From the NCBI GenBank assembly GCA_922989275.2, contig OV277864.1:42283550-42347549 (forward strand): 64,000 nucleotides of DNA. The letters are read 5' to 3'. The position numbers were made by a program, and so were the translations under genes. Below, in pieces: positions 46,730 to 56,169 of this stretch. The DNA comes from Gari tellinella. Taxonomy: Eukaryota; Mollusca; Bivalvia; Cardiida; Psammobiidae. Every line of letters starts with the position of its first letter. Positions within the stretch are counted from its first letter, which is position 1. The notes below the pieces were generated by a model. It was not told where the DNA came from, did no database searches, and saw nothing but the letters and a program-made list of their open reading frames with translations.

Positions 46730-48290
46730 GTACCCCTAAGACGTGCCACATGTTAAAGAGGGCGTCTTAGTGTAAAATGTGCAATTAGGGTAAAAAATAC
46801 AGTCTTCTAAATTTTGCGAGAGAAAAATAATATAACTTGGATATATAATGTGTCTGTAGTATGCAGGTACCCCTAAGACGTGCCAAGTATATAGAGGGCG
46901 TCTTAGATTACAGAGTGCAGTTAGGCTCACATACACAGTCTGTTTAACTGTAGCACTAGAGGTAACAAGATTAGAGCATTACATATTATAATTACAGTAA
47001 GTCTGTAAGTATGTGAGTACCCCTAAGACGTGCCGCGTACGGTATAGAGGGCGTCTTAGATTAAAGAGTGCAGTTGGGCTCACATACCCAGTCTGTTAAA
47101 CTGTAGCACTAGAGGTAACAAGATTAGAGCATTACATATTATAATTACAGTAAGTCTGTAGTATGTGAGTACCCCTAAGACGTGCCGCGTACGGTATAGA
47201 GGGCGTCTTAGATTAAAGAGTGCAGTTGGGCTCATATACCCAGTCTGTTAAACTGTAGTAATGGGTAACAAGATTAGAGCATTACATATTATAATTACAG
47301 TAAGTCTGTAAGTATGTGAGTACCCCTAAGACGTGCCGCGTACGGTATAGTGGGCGTCTTAGATTACAGAGTGCACTTGGGCTCACATACCCAGTCTGTT
47401 AAACTGTAGTACTAGGTAACAACATTAGAGCATTACATATTATAATTACAGTAAGTCTGTAGTATGTGAGTACCCCTTAGACGTGCCGTGTACGGTATAG
47501 AGGGCGTCTTAGATTAAAGAGTGCAGTTAGGCTCACATACCCAGTCTGTTAAACTGTAGTACTAGGTAACAACAGTAGAGCATTACATATTATAATTACA
47601 GTAAGTCTGTAGTATGTGAGTACCCCTAAGACGTGCCGCGTACGGTATAGAGGGCGTCTTAGATTAAAGAGTGCAGTTGGGCTCACATACCCAGTCTGTT
47701 AAACTGTAGTACTAGGTAACAGCAGTAGAGCATTACATATTATAATTACAGTAAGTCTGTAGTATGTGAGTACCCCTAAGACGTGCCGCGTACGGTATAG
47801 CGGGCGTCTTAGATTAAAGAGTGCAGTTGGGCTCACATACCCAGTCTGTTAAACTGTAGTACTAGGTAACAACAGTAGAGCATTACATATTATAATTACA
47901 GTAAGTCTGTAGTATGTGAGTACCCCTAAGACGTGCCGCGTACGGTATAGAGGGCGTCTTAGATTAAAGAGTGCAGTTGGGCTCACATACCCAGTCTGTT
48001 TTACTGTAGTACTAGGTAACAACAGTAGAGCATTACATATTATAATTACAGTAAGTCTGTAGTATGTGAGTACCTCTAAGACGTGCCGAGTATATATAGG
48101 GCGTCTTAGATTACAGTGTGCAGTTGGGCTCACATACACAGTCTGTTAAACTATAGCACTAGGTAAGAACAGTAGAGCATTATTATAATTACAGTAAGTC
48201 TGTAGTATGCAAGTACCCCTAAGACGTGCCGCGTACGGGTATAGAGGGCATCTTAGATTACAGTGTGCAGTTGGGCTCACGTGTACAGAC
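46730..48290 (+). repeat. 150-bp satellite array, 11 units
   Basis: Units begin at GTACCCCTAAGACGTGCC: 46730, 46867, 47017, 47169, 47320, 47470, 47620, 47770, 47920, 48070 and 48213. Spacing is almost exactly 150 bp in the middle and 137-143 bp at the edges. Middle units are near-identical; edge units are more diverged, as expected of homogenised arrays. Each unit has an 8-bp perfect inverted pair CTAAGACG...CGTCTTAG about 20 bp apart. Frames across it are artefacts of the period being divisible by three. Confidence 0.95.
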
Positions 48291-48546
48291 TAGATATGCT
48301 GGTATTATTGGAACATAAATGTTAGATTTATCCAATAATCAATCTTGGACGCAACTGTTATTATTGTTTGCTAATAATAAGACTATATAACACACAGTCT
48401 GATGCATCACTGTTTAGATTTGCCATCCAAAAGAATTCGGTCAATAATAATAGTAGGGCACCATGAGTCTTCTGTATCTGTTCCCCACACTCAAGGGCAT
48501 CCAATTAGCATGTAGAAGGCAGAAACTGATGTTCAAAAGCAAATGA

Positions 48547-48778
48547 CTACAGATCACAAAATTTCATAGATCCTTCAAAATAATCAGTGACAAGGCCTTT
48601 TATGTCATAAGTTTCATCCTCATCCTCATAGTAGACATGATACACTGCTGTGATATTGCCATCCTTCCCTGATTTCATCCCTGTGACTATTGCTGTGTAC
48701 CACTTGTGTGTTCCATCTGCTTCCTCCCACTTACGAAGAATCCTCCGACCAATCAGTTTCAAATTGGGCTGTCTAGTC
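48547..48778 (-). CDS. Tudor-like C-terminal exon of the Mutator-YqaJ gene
   Basis: Acceptor CTCCATTTCAG at 48779 onward, then TRQPNLKLIGRRILRKWEEA, HKWYTAIVTG, ITAVYHVYYEDEDETYDIKG and LVTDYFEG to a stop at 48547. The spacing of IGRRI, W(E), the WY pair, VYYEDEDE and L-DY resembles Tudor/Agenet-type chromatin-reading modules found in invertebrate proteins. It begins with one base completing a codon, which fits the 2-base overhang of the exon at 50056-50243, yielding AKRRR then TRQPN. No internal stop. It probably is the last exon of the gene at 51818-53840. The domain name is my reading of motifs, not a search. Confidence 0.6.
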
Positions 48779-49164
48779 CTGAAATGGAGGTTAAGCATAA
48801 TTTGGATGTGTGAAAAGTTAAGATATTATGTTGTGTGATTTTCAATTGGTAACTTTCATATTTGGGAATTTATTCCAATGGTGTAGCCATTTTTGGGGAA
48901 CTGTCTCATCAATACAATTTCAATAAATAGGTGAAAAATTGATTTTGTTTGAGATTAAAGGACCCCTTGCCAAAAAAATGTTAACTGAACGCATATTTAT
49001 CTGTAGCTCGCTTCTAACCTGTCATACCCAAACTGCAATATGTGGTTAACTAAAGTATATGAATATTAAATAACAGTTTAATTGTAAGATTTTTCTGGAT
49101 CAATTATGCAAACTTACTTCAAATGAACTAAACTGTATATATGATATGTTTGGTGTAGTCACTC

Positions 49165-49750
49165 AACCCATTACCACATAGCCTGCCACAGGCTGCCTGT
49201 GTTTAATTTTCAAAAAGGTGACCATTTAAAGCATGTTGAAGGTAAAGCATGATGCGCCTTAAGGAGCATTTCGGCTTTACGTTCAGTCTGCTTGTAATCT
49301 TTGAACCCTAGTCACCCATATATGTGTTATTTGCAAACAGCATACATGTGATGAGTACACTAGTCCTATGCAAACAGTATAGACCCGATCAGAAGGCTCC
49401 TTAAGGAGTGGCCCTCTGATCAGGGTCTACACTGTTTGTCATTTAGACATGTTTTGTCAAAATCAACCCTATAAAGTAAAAATTGGACCAGACTAAATTG
49501 AAATCTAGAATTGTCCATTTTAGGTTTTAGGGAGGAAAGGGTTAAGCTTTCAGTTTATTCCTCCGCTGAAGTAAACATGCAGTTGTGAATATGTATGATA
49601 AAAACTGTTTTCTATATTCTCACAGATGATACCTTAGCAGGTTGAAAGTAAACCAGAATGCGCCTTAAGGCACATTCTGCTTTACTTTTAACATGCTTTA
49701 AGTGGTCACCTATCTTGAAAATAGAATCAGGCAAAGGGGTAATGGGTTAA
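49165..49750. mobile_element. Intronic TTAACCC-type MITE cluster
   Basis: Three units lie in the intron 48779-50055. One at about 49165-49320 has an AflII-type core (AAGGTAAAGCATGATGCGCC...). A palindrome at 49371-49439 carries the GATCAGAAGGCTCC core and ends near GAAAGGGTTAA (49545). A TTAA-tipped copy spans 49542-49750, with its core at about 49631-49701 and right end GGGGTAATGGGTTAA. No coding content. Confidence 0.7.
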
Positions 49751-50055
49751 TGATATTTTGACCAGTATGTGTTAAAGATAAATTTAAACTGAGTGACTTA
49801 GAGCATCATATTGTTTAAAAATGAAACTAATCACAGGTTCAAAATGAACATTGGAAGAAGTCGACATCCATTGGTTTTGAATGGGGAAAAAACCCACTGC
49901 CACAGTGCTAGGCAATTTTTATTAGATGTGTGTGATTGTAAAACATTTTAGGCAGGTCAGAAATCATATTGATGTGATGTAAAGGATTGAGGTATGCACA
50001 GTTTCTTTGGCGTTTGAGTATACATGTACATTGTGGCATCAATATGAATACGAAC

Positions 50056-50243
50056 CTCCTACGTTTGGCAGATGCCACTGTTGGTAGAGGGGATGGCTTT
50101 GTGGGCGACTTAGAACTAGGTATGTCTGAACTGGTTGATGGTACTGGTATGTCGGAAGGGGTGGATGGTACACGTGTGTAGGACTTACAACTGGTGGATG
50201 GTACAGGTCTGGATAACTGTGTACCTGTCCTTTTCGGTTGAAA
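50056..50243 (-). CDS. Ser/Pro-rich exon of the Mutator-YqaJ gene
   Basis: Acceptor CCTTTTTTCAG, then FQPKRTGTQLSRPVPST and repeated VPSTxSDIPxS units to PTVASAKRRR at a GTTCGT donor. Phase 0 at its start matches the phase-0 GTAAGT donor of the YqaJ exon (51818), and its 2-base end matches the Tudor-like exon. It is 62 codons without stops, low-complexity, with a short basic cluster that could serve nuclear import. The donor is weak, so the 3' edge is a best fit to phase rather than a strong signal. Confidence 0.5.
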
Positions 50244-50339
50244 CTGAAAAAAGGAGAAAACTCATTTGATATTGACATATGTCCCAAATCATTATTTAGA
50301 ATGAAAATATGATGTTTACTTGTTATGCTTAAATCTTCC

Positions 50340-50584
50340 TTAACCCATTAAAACATACATACACCTTATTCCTCTATTGAAGAAAACAGTTTTAATTTAT
50401 ACAATCATAAATATGCATTATAACAAAATATTTTCTATATTCTGGCAGATGATAGCTTGATACAGGCTGAAATCAAAGCAGAATGCACCTTAAGGTGTTA
50501 AGGGGCATTCTACTTTACTATCAAACTGCTTTAAGTAATCAACTTGATTCAATACTAGAAATATGCTATGGGGTAATGGGTTAA
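50340..50584. mobile_element. TTAACCC-family MITE, 245 bp
   Basis: TTAACCCATTAAAACATAC at the left and TATGGGGTAATGGGTTAA at the right; the central palindrome is at about 50455-50533. It lies in the intron 50244-51817. Confidence 0.85.
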
Positions 50585-50949
50585 AGCCCTATTATCCCTT
50601 CACCACACAACTGACAACATCCGGTAACACAGCTTGACACTGGGTGACAAGATATTCAGGATTATATGTACTGCTAACGTATTATTACAGTATGGCAACT
50701 GATGGTACTAAGTGATAGATGTAGATTCATTTAGGGGATTATAATAGTTGTAACAAGTAATACTTATACATGAACTGCTTATTATCACTTTACTGTTAGT
50801 TACGAACAGTTTTGATCAAGATCAGATCTGGATCCCAACTGTTTTACATTTGAATCTGAAACTTCATACATTTAAATAAGTACCAACATTATTTTAACAT
50901 GTTTGGCATACAACAATTTCAAAGCAGACAATATTACTGTACGATAAGG

Positions 50950-51191
50950 TTAACCCGTTACCCCATAAATACGCCTTTAAATTATTTTTCCACTCAAGAA
51001 AATAGTTCTAATTTATACAGTTATGAAAATATATGATAAAAACTATTTTCTATATTCTAGCAGATGATCGCTTAAAGCAAACTGAAGTTAAAGCAGAATT
51101 TGTCTTAAGGTACATTCTGCTTTAGTTTCAACCTGCTTTAAGTTGTCACCTGTTTTCAAAACTAGAAACATACTAAGGGATAATGGGTTAA
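50950..51191. mobile_element. TTAACCC-family MITE, 242 bp
   Basis: TTAACCCGTTACCCCATAAA at the left and AAGGGATAATGGGTTAA at the right; the core is at about 51068-51141 (CTTAAAGCAAACTGAAG and complement). TTAA tips suit piggyBac/Kolobok-type insertion. Intronic. A small GATCAAGATCAGATCTGGATC palindrome lies upstream at about 50807-50855. Confidence 0.88.
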
Positions 51192-51817
51192 AGCATATGG
51201 CAACTTAATCAGCAGAATAAACATTGATGTAATTGTATTGTCTTTCTTTTTTAAGTATTTTTTAATTTGGGGTAAATATAATACATAACAAAACATTGAG
51301 ACAGTTTTCTGATAATATTACCTAAAATAAATAACATAAAATTGGGAATTTCTTTGTTACTCTCACATCATGAATTTACATGAAAACATGAGGATAGACT
51401 AAGTATATGACATCACATTTACTTTTATCAAGTATAAAACTACATGTTACAAAATAAAAAATGCATAGATCGTAATTAACACAATGTTTCATCTGTTTCA
51501 CCAGCACAACCTTTTTAGATCCAAGGATTGTAAAACCATTATTCCATTTATTCATAAAACCTTTTCCGTTTTGATAATCTATGGCTACTTAGTAAACCGT
51601 GCAAATGATGTAACCTAGATCAGATACATCAAGTTCAACTTTGTGACTGATGAGTCTAATCTGTGCTACACAATAAAGTCACATTTGTTTGGTTTAATGC
51701 AAACCAAAAGATTTTTACGTTTTAAATATTTTTATAAATACTGTTGTTATGTGACACCCTGTTAAAAATTAGATTTAACCTTGAAGATCTAGTTTCAACA
51801 GCAGCAGTTTTACTTAC

Positions 51818-53840
51818 CCATGGCACTGTAGCTTGCCGTATTCCAGTTGTGCTGTTGATACGAGGAGATGCCAGTTCTGGCAGGAGATGGGTGAAGTAAA
51901 CAGTGGACAGCTTTGGTTCCATTTCCTCATGCCAAATATCTTCATCCCTGAAGATTCTTTCAATGTGTAAATCATAGGGGTTAGTCCGCCTAACAATGAG
52001 GTCACACCATGGCTGTTTTAATATATTTAATTGTCCTTGAATCTGGTAGAAATATTTATGTTTTTCTTCAGCTGTAGAATGTTTTCATGTATTTTTAGAC
52101 AGAATTGCTTTTGGAGTAAGGCTGCCTCTTTTATTGTAAGGTCTGTAGTTTGTAGAAGGATTTTTATTTCAATTAAACCTGTTGTGCCATTTTTGAAGGG
52201 GATAATGCCATCAGATGATGCGGCCAAATGTGAACACTCTTCTGAAATGACAAGCCCAGCAACATCAACTTGTGAAATTTCTTCCCCTTCTTTGCTTTTC
52301 ACATTCACATATTCTTTCCGTGCGTTTTCCTCCTCTAAAAGGCCCTTACGGGTGAATCTATTTCCATTAAAATTAGTATAGAGAAGTCTTCTGGTCAGTG
52401 CAACAGAATTGTTGTTACATCCTCTTGCCATTACCTCACCAAATACTGAGCTTGTCAACCGTTTTTTCCTTTCACTTCTCCAGTTAACATTATCACTCTG
52501 CCCTCTTGTTTGAATCCCGTTGATCGGGACTGACATTGACGTAATCTTTAATTTGATATTGTTTTAAGTTTAATATTGTCATTATTTATTCGGCTCTAAA
52601 TGACCTTTTTGTGTCGATGGGCCGTAAAACACCATTCATTCATTCATTCTTGTTTGAAATTCGATTATTTTGGTTTGCTCCTTTGTTGCTTTTACTTCGT
52701 TTTCATAAAATGCTATTTCCTCTTTATTTAACATATCAGAGCTGATATCATCGGTGTCATCAAGGACTTCAGGGCCATAACCTTTCTTGGCTTTTTTTGG
52801 TGGTTGACACTTTCTTTGCAGTTAATTTCTTTTTGCTTCTTTGCTTTTTGAAAGTTACTGTTTGTTGGCTGTTTCTAGTACTAGCGTATCTCTTGGCTCT
52901 TTTCCTGTTTGTAGCTATGAAAACGCCATCCGCTCTTTTCCCAGTTACCTGGCTATACACCATAGGAGACCAAGCTGGCCCTTTCATAGCTCTTAAGCTT
53001 CCGCCAAAAGATCTAGCCAAGAATGAACCTCGGAAGCATCGGTTTGTCATTTTACCACCATTGAACTTACATCTGATATGCATCCATGATTCAGCTAGAT
53101 TACTGGTGAAATTTCCTACCAATCTGTCTGATTTTTCCGCAGTTCGGTTAAGAATCAAATAAACATCTTTAAGCAAAGACTCATTTACTGGCTTGCCCAA
53201 CCTTGACCCCCTTTCTGTATGGATATGAGTTCCTCGCCATCTGGATCACTTACAGTGTGCTGCCAATAATTGCACTGATCATAAATAACATCTTCATCCA
53301 TCTCCTCTTCCTCTATAGTGTACTTTAATGCTTCCTGGTTTTATGAGTGTTTGCAGAACTCCTTAGAACACATATCATGCATTCCAAGGACATGACGAGC
53401 AGCATTTCTGATGTCTTGCTTCAGTTTTTTTACTGAATCTGTACCACTTTGCTCACCATTCCTCATCTTAATTGCACAGCGGACACCAGTAACAATCCTT
53501 TGTATATTGACTTTGCTTAAACGTCCTTTACCCTTATATTGTGGTTTATCATCTACTAGTCTCTCAAGATGTACTCTTAGGCACTTACAAGAATGATTGG
53601 CGCATTCCACTGTCTTAACATAACTGCCCCACATTGGTACTTGCTGCTGGATGTTTGTATATACAGAACTGTCCCCGTCGGCGATAACCTTCATGTATCT
53701 TAATCCATACTTGGATTCACACTGCTGGAATCCTTCGACAATAATATCGCTCTCCATTGCCTGTGCACTCTCTGTCCAATTTCTGAAGCAGCGATGTACT
53801 GGGGGATTTGTGTTTTTATTTGCAGCAGCAGAGCACCCCA
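51818..53840 (-). pseudogene. Mutator-like transposase fused to YqaJ nuclease
   Basis: Minus strand, from about 53840: ANKNTNPPVHRCFRNW, AMESDIIVEGFQQCE, LRYMKVIADGDSSVYTNI and VECANHSCKCLRVHLERL (Mutator-like domain with the DGDS acid motif and C-H-C-C cluster). Then come KKLKQDIRNAARHVLGMHDM, and SNLAESWMHIRCKFNGGKMT with ARSFGGSLRAMKGPAW. After EVLDDTDD and FQTRGQSDNVNW it reads RLTSSVFGEVMARG, AASSDGIIPF, GLIEIK and YFYQIQGQLNILKQPWCDLI, the D...E-x-K and Q motifs of YqaJ/lambda-exonuclease-type nucleases. The exon ends TGG/GTAAGT at 51818. Breaks: a TAA after CKHS (53341), one-base shifts near 53200 (G5), 52785 (A7) and 52065 (A5), and a 133-bp LINE insert. The combination suggests a DNA transposon protein that cuts and processes ends. 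Confidence 0.8.
52515..52647 (+). mobile_element. 5'-truncated LINE 3' end inserted in the YqaJ frame
   Basis: 133 bp identical in layout to the last part of the LINE ending at 59944 (GATCGGGACTGACATTGACG, GGCTCTAAATGACC, GGGCCGTAAAACACC, CATT repeats). Flanked by a perfect 11-bp target duplication TCTTGTTTGAA (52504-52514, 52648-52658). It splits the coding sequence between FQTR and GQSDN. The homologous + strand copy at 33.65 kb has no insert. Confidence 0.93.
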
Positions 53841-54579
53841 GAGACTTTCCTACTTTGACGTAGTTCTGGGGCTTAATTGTCAGAGGGAATTGTTTCTGTT
53901 TATTAGACAGAAATTGTTCCCTCTGACAAGAACTAAAAGGAAGGAAGCCCCTGCTGGTGGGGGATATAATACACCAGCTGCATCTCCTGCAGAGGGGTAA
54001 GATCCCCCCGAATAGGAGCAACCTGTTTGCCGTGGGTTGCGACTCGAAGCACTCAGATGATTGGATCCTGGTAGTTGAGCAGAAGGGATCTCTGAGCGCA
54101 GATCCCTGATGCAACACAGTGCTTTGGCCTTGATTCTGGGTGTAGAAGAGCGGTCAGATATAGCCCGGTCTGATCAATCGGCTTACCATGTCTTGCCAAA
54201 GGACACTTCCTTTTTAATACAGGTAACCATTGTTCTAAGCAATGAAATATTCCTGCTTTATATTGATATAATTATTAGTTTCACTATTAGTTCCTTTCTG
54301 TTTTGAGGTGTTCTTTGTGGCGGTGGTGTAGGGCTAATCAGGTGGATTTGTGTATAGTTGACCAGCGGTTCTTGCGTTGATTAACCTATCGGCCAGAAGA
54401 CATCCTATTTAGCGGTAGTGTGTCGGAGGTACGGCGTTGGCTCTACTTTGCTGTTTATCTGAGTATATCATTCATGTAACCCTGGTGGGTTTTTTCGCTG
54501 GAGATATCCCGAATACATCCCCTTGTTGGACTCCGTGGTGGGTGGGGAACATGGATGATGAATTTTCTGCGGTAATGCC

Positions 54580-56148
54580 ATGGCTAGTCCAGCTCATAAT
54601 TGCTCTAATAGCAAATCCAATACTTGCAAAAGGTCACGGAAGGACTCCGAGTCATCGGAATCTGACCGTGAATACATATTTAAATCTCAATCTTCAAACC
54701 ATTGGCAAAAATTCTTAGTCATTTGTCCAGTAAAGGATGACCAATCTTTGGCAAAGTTGTCACCTTTTGCAGTGGCGAAAGCACTGCAGGGATTGGCAGG
54801 TGAACCAAAAGATGTTAAAGTTTTACGTTCAGGCAATATTTTGGTAGAATGTTAAAAAAACCAATCTGATAACCTACTGAAAAGTAAAGTTTTCGCTGGC
54901 ATTCCCATTTCTGTATCTCCTCATCAGTCTCTGAACTCCTGCAAAGGAGTTGTGAAAAGCTATGACCTTCGGCATACTGATGAGAAGGAAATGCTGGCAG
55001 AACTTAGTAATCAGAATGTCACGGATGTTAAACGTATTAAGTGTGTAAGAAATGGTAAGGAAATAATTACCAATACTTTCATTCTTAAGTTTAACGTTCC
55101 TACTGTACCATCATCTATCAAATGTGGCTTTTTAAACATCCAGGTTGACCCATTTATTCCCAATCCGCTGCGGTGCTTTAACTGCCAAAGATTTGGCCAT
55201 CACAAGGACAAGTGCACTAAGAAACCAGTCTATGCCCGTTGTGGCGAAGAAAAGCATGATTCTTCTTCCTGCGGAAACCCTTTGAAGTGTTTCAACTGCA
55301 AAGGGGGTCACTTTGTATACTCGAAAGAGTGTCCAAAGTGGAAACAGGAAAAGGAAATTCAGACTTAAAGTTGTGAAAAATGTATCTTTTTCTGATGCTC
55401 GCAAGCTTGTGGAAGCTTCAAAACCTTCCACACCTAGTGTCCCATCGGCACCATCGTATGCTGCTGTCTCTCGACCAGCCTCTGCTTTTGTGTTTGGACC
55501 AGCTGCTGGTGTTGTGCCTGGACCAGCCTCTGATGTTGTGTCTAGACCAACCCCTGTCCAGGAGTGTGCTACTTGCAAGCTCTTGGTTGAACAATTGTGT
55601 GCCATCTTTCCTGAAAAGGCAAAAAAAATCAAAGATGTTCTTAAAAGTCTTTCAGACAACTCTTCCAAACCTTCATCTTCTAAATCTTTTTCTCAAAATC
55701 CTCCATCTTTAAAACCTTCATTGCCACCAAAACCCTCAACACCTACCCTTCCGACTCAAACGAAGGATGGTAAACAATCTAAAACCAAGTCAAAAAAGTC
55801 ATGTGGTACTCAGGAAAACAAAGGTAGCACAAAATCTCCGAAAAAGAAATCTACCCAGTCAAAAGGGCAGCGATCGGGAGCTGATGTCGATAGTCCCATC
55901 GCTTTAAACAACAAATACTCTGCACTTCACTCTGTTGATCAGATGATTTTCAGTCAGGCTGGGTGCGTCCACCATCGTGGTCGGACGATCTCGGTCAGTT
56001 GGGAAATGAGCCTACCAAGATGCCTAAATGTGGCAACTTGGGGGAAGAGTCGATGGATGTTAATACATCCACCGCCCCTTCCTCAGCATCTCCCATTAAG
56101 AAACCTAAGGACAAAAAGATTGTCCCTATATATCCTCCATCTAACTAA
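54580..56148 (+). pseudogene. LINE ORF1 (zinc-knuckle Gag-like protein)
   Basis: Opens MASPAHNCSNSKSNTCKRSR. A TAA at 54853 interrupts it, the same frame resumes to 55368, and a one-base shift moves to the frame starting about 55360 (VKNVSFSDARKLVEA) until 56171. The centre has three CCHC-like knuckles: CFNCQRFGHHKDKC, a mutated CGEEKHDSSSC in which the first Cys became R, and CFNCKGGHFVYSKEC (H and spacing as usual). CPKWKQEKEIQ followed by SFSDARK is a signature of I/Jockey ORF1. The C-terminus is Pro/Ser/Lys-rich. This RNA-binding protein would coat the LINE transcript. Confidence 0.8.
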
Positions 56149-56169
56149 TGATCTTAATTACTCTTATCA

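Noticed and set aside
46736..48139. Minus-strand frames with repeated CNLRRPLYTRHVLGV peptides
   Set aside because: They fall entirely in the 150-bp satellite; the period being a multiple of three keeps them open.
46730..48290. CRISPR-like array
   Set aside because: Units are contiguous 150-bp repeats without unique spacers, in a eukaryotic genome.
50039..50181. Plus-strand frame with SELVDGTGMSEGVDGT repeats
   Set aside because: Antisense of the Ser/Pro-rich exon, whose minus-strand frame has splice sites in matching phase.
53949..54117. N-terminal extension of the Mutator-like frame into 54 kb
   Set aside because: This part is the reverse complement of the LINE 5' region, not transposase coding sequence.
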